A DNA stretch of 64,000 nt from JACKNG01 sp040220855 (lineage in GTDB: Bacteria > Pseudomonadota > Gammaproteobacteria > Ga0077536), in assembly GCA_040220855.1 (NCBI GenBank), contig JAVJVZ010000083.1, positions 1-64,000 on the forward strand, given 5' to 3'. A program made the translations under genes and the position numbers. The notes under the pieces were generated by a model, which was given only the letters and a program-made list of their open reading frames with translations, was not told the origin of the DNA and did no database searches. Within the stretch, counting starts at the first letter, position 1; each line of letters opens with the position of its first letter. This document shows, one piece after another, positions 25,453 through 36,993 of the stretch.

Positions 25453-26046
25453 TCACCCGGTGAGCGCGTGCGGTACGCCGGCGCGGCCGAGCAGCTCCGC
25501 CGTCTCCGCCAGTGGCAGGCCGACGACCGCCGAGTAGCTGCCCTCGATGCGCCGCACCAGCGCGCCGCCAAGTCCCTGGATACCGTAGGCGCCCGCCTTG
25601 TCGGCCGGTTCGCCACTGGCCCAGTAGGCGCGAATGACGGTTTCGTCGAAGGCGATGAACTCGACGCGCGTCGACACCACGGTTTCCAGTGGGTCGCCGC
25701 GCGCGGGCCTGACCACCAGGGCGGTGTGCACATCGTGCCAGCGTCCCGACAGCCGACGCAGCATGCGCGCGCAATCGGCAGCGCCGGACGGTTTGCCGAA
25801 GATCAGGCCATCGACGCTCACGCAGGTATCGGCGGCGAGCAACACCCGGCCGGCGCCGTTGCCGGTGCGCGCGGCGGCAATCTTCAGGCGTGTCACCCGG
25901 CGCACGTAATCGGCCGGATGCTCGCCTGGCAGGACCTGTTCGTCGGCGTCTGCGGGCACGATGTCGAATTCGACACCGAGCATGCGCAGCAATGCGGCGC
26001 GGCGCGGCGAGCGCGAGGCGAGCGCGAGCGGCGGTCGCGGGTTCAT
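25453..26046 (-). CDS. maf: Maf-family nucleotide pyrophosphatase (YhdE type)
   Basis: House-cleaning enzyme that hydrolyses dTTP/UTP and modified pyrimidine nucleotides. 197 residues with the Maf N-terminal motif LASRSPRRAALL, the AADTCVSVDG loop (D73) and EPADKAGAYGIQG, the sequence that marks the YhdE branch from the YceF branch. Four bases separate it from the convergent pfp stop. Last gene of the leuS-to-maf minus-strand run, 24 bases after rlmH. Confidence 0.94.
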   Translation of the reverse strand: MNPRPPLALASRSPRRAALLRMLGVEFDIVPADADEQVLPGEHPADYVRRVTRLKIAAARTGNGAGRVLLAADTCVSVDGLIFGKPSGAADCARMLRRLSGRWHDVHTALVVRPARGDPLETVVSTRVEFIAFDETVIRAYWASGEPADKAGAYGIQGLGGALVRRIEGSYSAVVGLPLAETAELLGRAGVPHALTG

Positions 26047-26070
26047 CGTCGCGCCCCCGGTGGCGGCGCC

Positions 26071-26535
26071 TCAGGCACGGTGATAGGGGTGACCATCGAG
26101 AATCGACCAGGCGCGGTAGAGCTGTTCGGCGACGATGACCTGCACCAGCAGGTGGGGCAGGGTCAGGCGCGACAAGGACCAGCGTTGCCGCGCGCGCTCG
26201 AGCAGCGCGCCGTCGAGTCCATCCGCGCCGCCGATGACGAGAGCGAGCCGTGAGTGCTCTGTACGCCAGCGCTGGAGCCAGTCGGCGAGACCATTGCTGT
26301 CGACCTGCTCGCCGCGTTCATCGAGCGCGACCAGTGTGCTGTCGGCGTTGACCCGCCGCTCGAGCCGGCGCGCCTCGTCCTGCTTGCGCGCCGCGCTGGC
26401 GAGACCGTCGTGACCAGGCGTGACGAAGCCGAATTCGAGCGTGAGATCGCGCGGCAGGCGTCGCGCGTAGTCGGCGGTCAGCTCGGCGACCCAGCGCGGC
26501 GGCCGGCGGCACACGCACAGCACCTCGATGAGCAT
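26071..26535 (-). CDS. rlmH: RlmH, 23S rRNA pseudouridine-1915 N3-methyltransferase
   Basis: SPOUT methyltransferase acting on helix 69 of 23S rRNA in 70S ribosomes. 154 residues; the SAM knot is LALVIGGADGLD and the C-terminal LTLPHLLVQVIVAEQLYRA with terminal HPYHRA is the usual family end. The rsfS-rlmH pair is conserved across bacteria; here 27 bases separate them. Confidence 0.95.
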   Translation of the reverse strand: MLIEVLCVCRRPPRWVAELTADYARRLPRDLTLEFGFVTPGHDGLASAARKQDEARRLERRVNADSTLVALDERGEQVDSNGLADWLQRWRTEHSRLALVIGGADGLDGALLERARQRWSLSRLTLPHLLVQVIVAEQLYRAWSILDGHPYHRA

Positions 26536-26562
26536 GGCGCGTGACGCTGCCGGCTGCGCGCG

Positions 26563-26937
26563 TCAGCGCGCGTCGGCCTGGGCCCGCGGGCGGTCTTCCC
26601 ACAGCTTCTCGAGCTGGTAGAACTCGCGGCACTCCGGCTGCATGATGTGGACGATGACATCGCCGAGATCGAGCAGCACCCACTCGGCCTGGGCTTCGCC
26701 TTCGCTGCCGACTACCGCTGCGCCTTCCGCCTTGTGCGCGGTGACGGCCTCGCGCACACGATCGGCGAGCGCCTTGACCTGCCGGGAAGAGCGCCCGGTG
26801 GCGACAATCATGTAGTCGGTAATGACGGTCATGGCGTGCACGTCGAGCACACGGATGTCGACGCCCTTGCCATCCTCGAGTGCCGTGCGCGCCAGTTCGG
26901 CGAGGCGCAAGGGATCCATCGTGGCCGCGACGTTCAT
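26563..26937 (-). CDS. rsfS: RsfS, ribosome silencing factor
   Basis: Binds ribosomal protein L14 and blocks subunit joining in starvation. 124 residues; ALEDGKGVDIRVLDV, TDYMIVATGRSSRQV and EWVLLDLGDVIVHIM are the family blocks. The ATG overlaps the nadD stop (ATGA). The C-terminus after EKLWEDRP is short and charged. Confidence 0.95.
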   Translation of the reverse strand: MNVAATMDPLRLAELARTALEDGKGVDIRVLDVHAMTVITDYMIVATGRSSRQVKALADRVREAVTAHKAEGAAVVGSEGEAQAEWVLLDLGDVIVHIMQPECREFYQLEKLWEDRPRAQADAR

Positions 26938-27578
26938 GTGCGGTACAGCCCCTGGCGCTCGACGATGTCGGCCACGGCATCGGGGACCAGGTGGCGCACA
27001 GAGCGCCCGGCGCGGCGGCGTGCGCGCAGATCGCTCGAGGCGATGGGCAGCAGCGGGATGTCGAGGAAGTGGACCGTACCGGCCACGTTGTCATGCAGAT
27101 CGGACACGCGCTCAGACTGCGCATTCCCGATCAATTCGTCAAGTCCGGGCAAGGGGGGATGAGCGACGTCGGGGCGCGCCGCGACGACGACGTGAGCCAA
27201 TGTGAGGAGTTCCTCGCAGCGGTGCCAGGTGGGCAGCGTGTTGTAGGAATCGAGGCCGATGATCAGGCACAGCGCGCGGTGCGGAAATCGCGCGCGCAGG
27301 TGCTCGAGGGTGTCCACCGTGTAGCTGGTGCCGCCGCGCTCGAGTTCGCAGCAATCGACTACCAGCGGGGGACGCGCCGCGGCACGCAGCATCGCGGTAC
27401 GCGTCGCCGTGTCGGCCACCGGCGGGGGACGGTGGCCGGGCGTGTTCAGCGGCAGCAGCCTTACCTCCGCCAGCTGCAGCGCCTCGCAGGCCTCTATGGC
27501 AACGCGCAGGTGGCCGTTGTGGACCGGGTCGAAGGTGCCGCCGAGCAGGCCGATGGGACGCGCGCTGGCTGCGCTCAT
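26934..27578 (-). CDS. nadD: NadD, nicotinate-mononucleotide adenylyltransferase
   Basis: Adenylates nicotinate mononucleotide in NAD synthesis. From ATG 27578 it is 214 residues with the nucleotidyltransferase signature GGTFDPVHNGH (13-23) and the C-terminal IASSDLRAR equivalent of the ISSTxxR motif. The frame is open upstream into proA but conservation begins here. proA lies 19 bases upstream, rsfS overlaps downstream. Confidence 0.95.
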   Translation of the reverse strand: MSAASARPIGLLGGTFDPVHNGHLRVAIEACEALQLAEVRLLPLNTPGHRPPPVADTATRTAMLRAAARPPLVVDCCELERGGTSYTVDTLEHLRARFPHRALCLIIGLDSYNTLPTWHRCEELLTLAHVVVAARPDVAHPPLPGLDELIGNAQSERVSDLHDNVAGTVHFLDIPLLPIASSDLRARRRAGRSVRHLVPDAVADIVERQGLYRT

Positions 27579-27597
27579 GGTGACAGCGTCACCGCCC

Positions 27598-28881
27598 TCA
27601 GCTGCGGACGTGGCCGTCGCCGAGCACGATCCATTTCTGTGAGGTGAGGCCCTCGAGGCCGACCGGGCCGCGTGCGTGGAACTTGTCGGTGCTGATGCCG
27701 ATCTCGGCGCCGAGGCCGTATTCGAAACCGTCGGCAAAGCGGGTCGAGGCATTGACCATCACCGAACTCGAGTCGACCTCGGCGAGAAAACGGCGCGCAT
27801 GGCCATAATGCTCGGTGACGATGGCGTCGGTGTGCTGTGAGCCGTAACGGCGGATGTGCGCAATGGCGGCGTCGAGGTCGTCGACGATGCGCACCGCCAG
27901 GATCGGCGCGAGGTACTCGGCGTACCAGTCGTCCTCGCTCGCTGCGTGGACGGCACCGTCGAGCGCACGGGTGCGCTCGCAGCCGCGCAGCTCGACGCCG
28001 GCCTCGCGGTAGGCGACGAACAGGCGGGGGAACACGCGCGCGGCGGCGGCCGGTGTCGCCAGCAGGGTTTCCATCGTGTTGCAGGTGCCGTAACGCTGGG
28101 TCTTGGCATTGAGCGCGATGCGGAATGCCTTGTCGTCATCGGCGTGATCATCGAGGAATACGTGGCAGACGCCGTCGAGATGCTTGATGACGGGCATGCG
28201 CGCCTCGCGGCTGACGCGTTCGATGAGGCCCTTGCCCCCGCGTGGCACGATGACGTCGATGCTCTCGCTCTGCGCGAGCATCACGCCGACGGCGGCGCGG
28301 TCGGTCGTCGCGAGTACCTGCACGGCGGCGCCCGGCAGGCCGGCCTGCTCGAGGCCCGCGGTGACGCACTCGGCGATCGCGAGGTTGGAACGGCGTGCTT
28401 CCGAGCCGCCGCGCAGGATGGCAGCATTGCCGGACTTCAGGCACAGCGCCGCGGCGTCCGCGGTGACGTTGGGACGCGACTCGTAGATGATGCCGACGAC
28501 GCCGAGCGGCACGCGCATGCGGCCGACCTGGATGCCGCTCGGGCGGAAGTCGAGGTCGCTCACCGCGCCGATGGGATCGGGCAGCTCGGCAACTTCGAGC
28601 ACACCCGCGGCCATGGCCTCGACGCGTGACGCGTTCAGCTCGAGGCGATCGAGCAGCGCGGCGTCGAGGCCGGCGGCGCGTGCCGCCGCCAGGTCGGCGT
28701 CATTGGCGGCAAGGATGGTCTCGCGCCGTTCGCGAATCGCCGTCGCGATGGCGGCAAGCGCGGCATTCTTCGCCGCGGTGGTGGCGCACGCCATGGCGGT
28801 GCTGGCTGCCCGCGCAGCGCGGGCCGTGTCGACGACATAGCGGGTGACGTCGTCGGCAGGATGCTGGACTGGCTGTTGCAT
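27598..28881 (-). CDS. proA: ProA, gamma-glutamyl phosphate reductase
   Basis: NADPH-dependent reduction of glutamyl phosphate to glutamate semialdehyde in proline synthesis. 427 residues of the aldehyde dehydrogenase fold; the catalytic cysteine is C267 in RYGTCNTMET, and VGIIYESRPNVT is the typical binding segment. Placed between holA and nadD as in Pseudomonas. proB is not in the window. Confidence 0.96.
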   Translation of the reverse strand: MQQPVQHPADDVTRYVVDTARAARAASTAMACATTAAKNAALAAIATAIRERRETILAANDADLAAARAAGLDAALLDRLELNASRVEAMAAGVLEVAELPDPIGAVSDLDFRPSGIQVGRMRVPLGVVGIIYESRPNVTADAAALCLKSGNAAILRGGSEARRSNLAIAECVTAGLEQAGLPGAAVQVLATTDRAAVGVMLAQSESIDVIVPRGGKGLIERVSREARMPVIKHLDGVCHVFLDDHADDDKAFRIALNAKTQRYGTCNTMETLLATPAAAARVFPRLFVAYREAGVELRGCERTRALDGAVHAASEDDWYAEYLAPILAVRIVDDLDAAIAHIRRYGSQHTDAIVTEHYGHARRFLAEVDSSSVMVNASTRFADGFEYGLGAEIGISTDKFHARGPVGLEGLTSQKWIVLGDGHVRS

Positions 28882-29013
28882 GGAGGTTCGGGCGCTGGCA
28901 GTAATGGTGGCCGCGGCGGCGCGGCTCGAGGCGCGCAGTGTACACCGTGGGCGTCCTGCGGGCAGCGCAGTCGCCGTGGCACGCGCAGCGGGAGTACGAC
29001 CGCTGCGGACGGG

Positions 29014-30048
29014 TCAGGCCGGTGCCAGGTAGGCGGCCGCGTCGGTCCGCCCGCACAGGCGCAGCGCGAGCAGTTCGATCTCGTCCCATGGTGCGGCGCG
29101 GCGCGCGCCCTTGGCTGCGGCGTCGATGGCATTCGCGCAGGCGAGCAGCTCGAGCAGCGTGGTGGCGTCGAGCCGCTCGAGCAGGCGCCGCACGAGCGGC
29201 TTGCGTGAACTCCACACGCGGTACTCTTCGAGCACCTGGTCGATGCGCCGTCCCGCCGCCAGCGCCGCGGCCATGGCAGCCGCCTGGCGCAGCTCGCGAC
29301 CCAGCGCCCAGGTCACCAGCGGTGGCTCGGTGCCCTCCTCGCGCAGGCCACGCAACACGCGCAGGCCGCGCGCGAGATCGCCCGCGACCAGCGCGTCGAC
29401 CAGCTGGTAGACGTCGAAGCGGGCGCTGTCGGTCACCGCGTGGACGACGTCGACATCCTCGATGGTCTCGGCGTCGACCAGCAGGCAGAGTTTCTCCACT
29501 TCCTGCGCCGCGGCGAGCAGGTTGCCTTCGACGCGTTCGGCGATGAGCGCGGCGGCGCCACGTGAGAGGTGCTTGTGCTGGCGCGCGGCGCGGCGCCCCA
29601 GCCAGTCGGGCAGCTGATCGGGACGCGGGTCGCGCGACTGCGCGCAGACCGCATCGCGTTCGAGTTGCTTGAACCAGCGCGCAGCGCGCGCGCGGCCGTC
29701 GAGGGCGCCGGCGGTCACCAGGCATACGTCGTCACCGCCGCCGTTGGCGAGCTGTTCGAGCACCTCGACGCCGCGCTTGTCGGGGCCGCGCGACCCGAGG
29801 CGGATCTCCAGCAGGCGGCGAGTGGCGAACAGCGACAACGCGTTGGCCTCGGCGGCGACCAGCTCCCAGGCCGCGGCGCCGTCGATGTCGAACACGCAGC
29901 GCTCGACGATGCCGGCCGCGTGCGCCTGCGCGCGCAGCGCATCGGCGCATTCGGTCAGCTGCAGCGGTTCGTCGCCGTAGAGGAAATAGATTCGGTCGAG
30001 CGTGCCCTTGGCGAGACGCTCGAGCAGGCGATCGCAGCTCAGCTGCAT
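29014..30048 (-). CDS. holA: HolA, DNA polymerase III delta subunit
   Basis: Clamp-loader wrench subunit, 344 residues. The N-terminal AAA+-like domain starts IYFLYGDEPLQLTECADAL and includes LFATRRLLEIRL; helical domain II follows and a C-terminal collar domain ends around ELLALRLCG. No Walker A is expected in delta. Located between lptE and proA, the standard leuS-lptE-holA series. A gap of 132 bases separates it from proA. Confidence 0.93.
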   Translation of the reverse strand: MQLSCDRLLERLAKGTLDRIYFLYGDEPLQLTECADALRAQAHAAGIVERCVFDIDGAAAWELVAAEANALSLFATRRLLEIRLGSRGPDKRGVEVLEQLANGGGDDVCLVTAGALDGRARAARWFKQLERDAVCAQSRDPRPDQLPDWLGRRAARQHKHLSRGAAALIAERVEGNLLAAAQEVEKLCLLVDAETIEDVDVVHAVTDSARFDVYQLVDALVAGDLARGLRVLRGLREEGTEPPLVTWALGRELRQAAAMAAALAAGRRIDQVLEEYRVWSSRKPLVRRLLERLDATTLLELLACANAIDAAAKGARRAAPWDEIELLALRLCGRTDAAAYLAPA

Positions 30049-30058
30049 CGGCGCACGC

Positions 30059-30631
30059 TCACCGGGCGGCGGTTGCCGTGCCCGGTTCCTCCGCCGGCAG
30101 TTCGAGCACCTGCAGGCGCAGGGCGATGGCGGTTGCCGCGGTCTCGGCGAGGTCGCGCTGGATGATGTTGTCCTGCTCGACGTTGCCGAGCACCGCGGCC
30201 TCGTCGAACACGTAGTCGAGCTGCCAGGAGACGTCCTCGCGCGGCACCAGCAGGGTGCCCGCCGGCGTGCGCACGGCGAAGGAGGTGCTCAACACCAGCT
30301 CGACCTCGCGCACCTTGCCGGTATCGGGATCGACCGACAGCGTGCGGCGTTCGAAGCGTTCGCCTTCGATGTCGACGATGAGGTCGGCCTGGCTGCGCGA
30401 GCGCACGATGCGCCCGCCGCGGTTGATGACCTGCACGGCGAGGGCGCGACCGACGTCGTTGGCGGCCGGGGCGGAGACGTACACCGCGTGTTCGAGCGCA
30501 CCGCCCGGACCGCTCCCACGCAGGTGCCAGCCACCGCAGCCGGCGAGCAGGGCCAGTGGAAGCAGGGTCAGCGCGAGCATGACCTGCGCCAACGGGCGTG
30601 GTTCGGGCCGGGGTGGCGCGGAGTGCAACAT
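30059..30631 (-). CDS. lptE: LptE, LPS-assembly outer-membrane lipoprotein
   Basis: Plug subunit of the LptD/E translocon. 190 residues from ATG 30631; AGGAG lies ten bases upstream within the leuS 3' end. The lipobox is LLAGC with lipidated C32, followed by GGWHLRG, a family hallmark. A shorter start at ATG 30580 would give a more compact signal (MLALTLLPLALLAGC) and cannot be excluded. Eight bases after leuS. Confidence 0.9.
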   Translation of the reverse strand: MLHSAPPRPEPRPLAQVMLALTLLPLALLAGCGGWHLRGSGPGGALEHAVYVSAPAANDVGRALAVQVINRGGRIVRSRSQADLIVDIEGERFERRTLSVDPDTGKVREVELVLSTSFAVRTPAGTLLVPREDVSWQLDYVFDEAAVLGNVEQDNIIQRDLAETAATAIALRLQVLELPAEEPGTATAAR

Positions 30632-30638
30632 GCCGGGT

Positions 30639-33254
<2,616 letters not shown>

Positions 33255-33385
33255 GTCGCGCCGGGGGCGCCCTGTTCGGTTGAGTTCGGGGAAAGCAGAC
33301 AGACGCCGACGGCCTGGAACGGTAGTCGGCCAGGAAGAGGGTGTTGCTGCGCCGCGAAGCATACCGTAGCGCGCGCGCGAGGCGC

Positions 33386-33416
33386 AAAAAGGCGGCCGGC
33401 TGGACGAGCCGGCCGC
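33386..33416 (-). terminator. Rho-independent terminator after the comEA-like gene
   Basis: On the minus strand, a perfect 10-bp stem (GCGGCCGGCT / AGCCGGCCGC) with a five-base loop, followed by C and five T residues. It lies 31 bases after the comEA-like stop and would separate that gene from leuS. Confidence 0.88.
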
Positions 33417-33447
33417 GATAGCGGGCCGGGTGCAGGTGAAGGTAGCC

Positions 33448-33717
33448 TCAGGGCGTGCTGGCGGTGAGGCGCTCGCGGTTGCTGTCGAGCGTTGCCTGGC
33501 CGATACCGCGCACCAGCAGCAGGTCGTCGACGGTCTTGAACGGGCCGTGCTCGTCGCGCCAGGCAACGATGGCGGCGGCCTTGGCCGGGCCGATGCCGTC
33601 GATGCCGGCGGCGAGCGTGGCGGCGTCGGCGGTGTTCAGGTTGATGCGCTCCGCGGCGCCGGCGGCGAGGCTGGCGAGAAGCAGGCACAGGGCGGGAAGA
33701 AGTTTGCTGAAGGACAT
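33448..33717 (-). CDS. ComEA-like helix-hairpin-helix DNA-binding protein
   Basis: 89-residue exported protein with a signal peptide cut after about A22 (LAAGAA-ERINLNTA) and one ComEA-type HhH domain: INLNTADAATLAAGIDGIG and then VRGIGQATLD. Such small ComEA proteins bind incoming DNA in the periplasm in competence; many gammaproteobacteria carry one without known uptake activity. AGGAG precedes the ATG by seven bases. Its own terminator follows. No other competence genes are near. Confidence 0.88.
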   Translation of the reverse strand: MSFSKLLPALCLLLASLAAGAAERINLNTADAATLAAGIDGIGPAKAAAIVAWRDEHGPFKTVDDLLLVRGIGQATLDSNRERLTASTP

Positions 33718-34048
33718 TCCGTGTCTCCTGGGGCCGACGCCGGGATGGGCCGGCCGCGTTGGGGTGGATGAAAACGGGGCCGCGGGGCGGCCCCCGCCGG
33801 GACCACGCACTCCCTGTGCGATAGCCCGGCGGTGAGGACTCTACGCGGGCGGACGCCGGCGCGCGAGCCGGATCCGGGCCGCGGCGCAAGGCATTCGCGG
33901 GAAAAATTCCTGCCTGGGCGCGACCCCGCGCCGGCGCGGCCGGTGCACGGGGCAGGCCGGCGACTCGAAGACTTCATTAATCTGTAACAATAAGGACATG
34001 TAATGCGCGGCGGCCATTGCCGTCCCGAGCTCACAACCGCGCAGGATC
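33718..34048. other. Intergenic region upstream of phoB
   Basis: About 330 bases between divergent comEA-like and phoB genes. It is GC-rich except for an AT-rich segment at 33971-34003 close to phoB, which holds a candidate PHO box. The remainder shows no gene. Confidence 0.6.
33982..33999 (+). promoter_or_regulatory. Candidate PHO box of phoBR
   Basis: CTGTAAC-AATA-AGGACAT resembles the 7-4-7 PhoB direct repeat (CTGTCAT, four A/T bases, CTGTCAT): five of seven and four of seven matches with an all-A/T spacer. It lies about 50 bases before phoB in the only AT-rich part of the gap. Autoregulation of phoB is known in the family; this site is an inference. Confidence 0.45.
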
Positions 34049-34741
34049 ATGACTTCCAAGGTGCTCATCGTCGAAGACGAGCCTGCCATCCGGCAGATGC
34101 TCGGGTTTGCGCTCGCCGCCGAGGGATTCAGCTTCCTCGAGGCCGGCGACGTCGAAGCGGCGCAGAATGCGATGAAGTACCTGATGCCGGACATCATCCT
34201 GCTCGACTTGATGCTGCCCGGGCTGTCGGGCGTCGATTTCGCGCGCCGGCTCAAGCGCGATCCGAGCACCAGCAGCATTCCGATCATCATGCTCACCGCC
34301 AAGGGTGAGGAGAACGACAAGGTGCGCGGCCTCGACAGCGGTGCCGACGATTACATCACCAAGCCGTTTTCGACCCGCGAGCTGCTCGCCCGCGTGCGTG
34401 CCGTGATGCGCCGCACCCAGCAGCCGCCGGACCCGGAGATTTTCACCGTTGGGCCGCTCACGGTCGATCTGCAGAGCAACCGCGTCACCTGTGGCGGCAC
34501 GCCGGTCAACCTCAGTCCGACCGAATTCCGCCTGCTGCACTTCTTCGTCACCCACCCCGAGCGCGTCTACAGCCGCAGCCAGCTGCTCGACTCGGTGTGG
34601 GGCGCCAATGCGTACATCGAGGAGCGCACCGTCGACGTCCATATCCGGCGCCTGCGCAAACTGTTCGAGCCCTACAACTGCGACGTCTACATCCAGACCG
34701 TGCGCGGCATGGGCTATCGCTTCTCGACGCTGGTCGATTGA
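34049..34741 (+). CDS. phoB: PhoB, phosphate-response regulator
   Basis: OmpR-family activator of the phosphate regulon, 230 residues. Receiver domain with acidic pocket E9/D10, phosphoacceptor D53 in LLDLMLPG and the KPF lysine; C-terminal winged helix with TPVNLSPTEFRLLHFF and ERTVDVHIRRLRKLF. It precedes phoR by 94 bases and is divergent in function direction from phoU-pst, which lie beyond phoR on the other strand. Confidence 0.95.
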   Translation: MTSKVLIVEDEPAIRQMLGFALAAEGFSFLEAGDVEAAQNAMKYLMPDIILLDLMLPGLSGVDFARRLKRDPSTSSIPIIMLTAKGEENDKVRGLDSGADDYITKPFSTRELLARVRAVMRRTQQPPDPEIFTVGPLTVDLQSNRVTCGGTPVNLSPTEFRLLHFFVTHPERVYSRSQLLDSVWGANAYIEERTVDVHIRRLRKLFEPYNCDVYIQTVRGMGYRFSTLVD

Positions 34742-34835
34742 CGGCGATCAAGCCCGGTCCCGCGCGGGGCATTCCACAAGCGCGCCAAGCGATCCCATAA
34801 TAGCGACTGGAGGCACCGTCCTGCTGGGAGAGGCG

Positions 34836-36176
34836 ATGCAATATCAGGACATCTGGCGGTTGCTCGGCCTGCTCGTCGTCGCGCTCGTGCTCGGCGCCGT
34901 CACTGACCTGACGCCATGGGTCTTGTTCGCCGCGGCCTGCCTGCACATCGTGTGGACCCAGCGCGAGCTCGGCCGACTGCTCAACTGGCTGCGCGATCGC
35001 AAGTCCTGCGAGCCGCCCGAGCACGCCGGGGTGTTCGAGGAGCTGACGCTCGAGGTCGACTACCTGCGCGAGCGCCACAAGAAGCGCAAGAAAAAGCTCG
35101 CCAGCTATCTCAAGCAGTTCCAGCAGGCAACGCGGGCCCTGCCCGATGCCACCGTGGTGCTCGACACCAACGACGAGGTGCGCTGGGCCAATGGCGCCGC
35201 GCGACGCGACCTCGGCGTGTGCTGGCCGGAGGACGTCGGCCAGCGCATCACCAACCTCGTGCGCAATCCCGAGCTGCGCGGCTACATGAAGGCGACGCGT
35301 GACGACGAGGGCCGCTCGCTCGAGATCGTCTGCCCGATGGACGCCGAGCGGTACCTGAGCATACTCACCGCGCCCTACGGCAACGACCAGCGCATCCTGG
35401 TCGCGCGCGACGTCACCGATCTGCACCGCGCCAACCAGATCCGCTCCGATTTCGTCGCCAACGTCTCGCACGAGCTGCGCACCCCCATCACGGTGTTCCG
35501 CGGCTATCTCGAGACCCTGCTCGGGCAGGCCGACCAGGGACCGCCAGCCTGGGGAGGCGCGTTCGAGCAGATGGCGGGCCACGCCGAGCGCATGCAGAAC
35601 CTCGTGCGCGAACTGCTCCTGTTGTCGAGCCTCGAAGCCGAGAACCGCGTGCGCCAGCCGCAGACGGTCGACGTCCCGGCGCTGGTCGGTGAACTGCACG
35701 AGCGCGCGCGCGAGTTGAGTGGTGATCTCGGTCACCTGTTCTCGCTCGAGATCGACGGTGAGCTGTGCGTCGCCGGCGCGCGCGAAGAACTCTACAGCGC
35801 GTTCTCCAACCTGCTCTTCAATGCCGTGCAGTACACGCCCGCACGCGGGGTCATTCGCGTGCGCTGGTTCCGCGACGAGGCCGGTGCGCACTTTGCCGTG
35901 GAGGACAATGGCATCGGCATCGCGCCCGAGCACATTCCGCGCCTCACCGAGCGCTTCTACCGTGTCGATCCATCGCGCGCGCGTGTAAACGGCGTGGGTG
36001 GCACGGGGCTGGGGCTCGCCATCGTCAAGCACGTGCTGGCGCGCCACGATGCCACCCTGAGTATCCGCAGCGAGCCGGGCGAGGGCAGCACGTTCAGCGC
36101 CGATTTTCCGCCGCACGTCGTCCGCGAGCGCGGCGCCGCCGTGCGCAGCCAGGGGCGCGCCCGCGACGCCGGGTGA
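34836..36176 (+). CDS. phoR: PhoR, phosphate-regulon sensor histidine kinase
   Basis: 446 residues from ATG 34836, with GGGAGAGG just upstream. Two N-terminal membrane helices (about 7-24 and 26-42) with almost no periplasmic loop, as in E. coli PhoR, then a basic linker (HKKRKKKLAS), a PAS domain (about 95-195), and HisKA with H212 in NVSHELRTPITVF. The ATPase domain has NLLFNAVQYT, DNGIGI and GGTGLGL. It should sense PstSCAB-PhoU state and phosphorylate PhoB. The frame is open further upstream into phoB but without conservation. Its stop is 27 bases from the convergent phoU stop. Confidence 0.95.
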   Translation: MQYQDIWRLLGLLVVALVLGAVTDLTPWVLFAAACLHIVWTQRELGRLLNWLRDRKSCEPPEHAGVFEELTLEVDYLRERHKKRKKKLASYLKQFQQATRALPDATVVLDTNDEVRWANGAARRDLGVCWPEDVGQRITNLVRNPELRGYMKATRDDEGRSLEIVCPMDAERYLSILTAPYGNDQRILVARDVTDLHRANQIRSDFVANVSHELRTPITVFRGYLETLLGQADQGPPAWGGAFEQMAGHAERMQNLVRELLLLSSLEAENRVRQPQTVDVPALVGELHERARELSGDLGHLFSLEIDGELCVAGAREELYSAFSNLLFNAVQYTPARGVIRVRWFRDEAGAHFAVEDNGIGIAPEHIPRLTERFYRVDPSRARVNGVGGTGLGLAIVKHVLARHDATLSIRSEPGEGSTFSADFPPHVVRERGAAVRSQGRARDAG

Positions 36177-36203
36177 GCGGGCGCGCTACCGTCGGGTAGC
36201 GCG

Positions 36204-36935
36204 CTACTCTTCCGCGGCGTGGCTCGCTTCGAGTTCCTGCTTCACCTGTTCGAGCGCGAGGTGGCGCACGTCCTTGCCCTCCACCAGGTAGATGACGTTC
36301 TCGCAGATGTTGTGGGCGTGGTCGCCGATGCGTTCGAGTGCGCGCAACGACAGCACCGCGTCCAATACCGGCGTGATCGAGCGCGGGTCTTCCATCATGT
36401 AGGTGATGAGATGGCGCATGATGACGTCGGTCTCGGCATCGACGTCGCGATCCTCCTGGGCCACGCGTAGCGCAGCCTGCGAATCCATGCGCGCGAAGGC
36501 GTCGAGCGCGGCGCGCAGCATGCGCCGCACGTGGTGGCCCATGGCGAGCATGCCGACGTAGTAGCTGCGCAGCGCCGTCGGGTTGCCGACGTTCAGAATC
36601 AGCCGCCCGATCTTTTCCGCCTCGTCGCCGATGCGTTCGAGGTCGGTAATGGTCTTGCTGACCGCGACGACGAGGCGCAGATCGCCCGCGGCGGGCTGCC
36701 GGCGCAGCAGGATCTCGGTGCAGTCGCTGTCGATCTCGACTTCGAGCGCGTTGACCTTGTAGTCGTTGACGGCGACGTACTCGGCCTGCTCGAAATCGCC
36801 CTTGGCGAAGGCTTCGATGACGCGTTGCAGGTGATCCTCGACCAGCCCGCCCATGGCGAGCACCTTGGAGCGGATGTCCTCGAGCTCCTTGTCGAACTGC
36901 TGCGAGATGTGATGCGGAAGATTGGATAAGGCCAT
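36204..36935 (-). CDS. phoU: PhoU, phosphate signalling regulator
   Basis: 243-residue all-helical protein that links the Pst transporter to PhoR and restrains the Pho regulon. Two PhoU repeats: IRSKVLAMGGLVEDHLQRV with DKELEDI at the start, and RLILNVGNP...ALRIGDHAHNICENVIYL-like second repeat with ERIGDHAHN. Length equals the E. coli protein. Last gene of the pstC-pstA-pstB-phoU series, 58 bases after pstB. Confidence 0.95.
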   Translation of the reverse strand: MALSNLPHHISQQFDKELEDIRSKVLAMGGLVEDHLQRVIEAFAKGDFEQAEYVAVNDYKVNALEVEIDSDCTEILLRRQPAAGDLRLVVAVSKTITDLERIGDEAEKIGRLILNVGNPTALRSYYVGMLAMGHHVRRMLRAALDAFARMDSQAALRVAQEDRDVDAETDVIMRHLITYMMEDPRSITPVLDAVLSLRALERIGDHAHNICENVIYLVEGKDVRHLALEQVKQELEASHAAEE

Positions 36936-36993
36936 GATGCCCTCCTGGCGCGCTCAGCGCGCCCGCGACGGGAGCCGGCCCGCCGGGCCGGCC

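Noticed and set aside
23994..25733. Upstream extension of the M48 protease frame across pfp
   Set aside because: Antisense to pfp; the true protein begins with a signal peptide at 23993.
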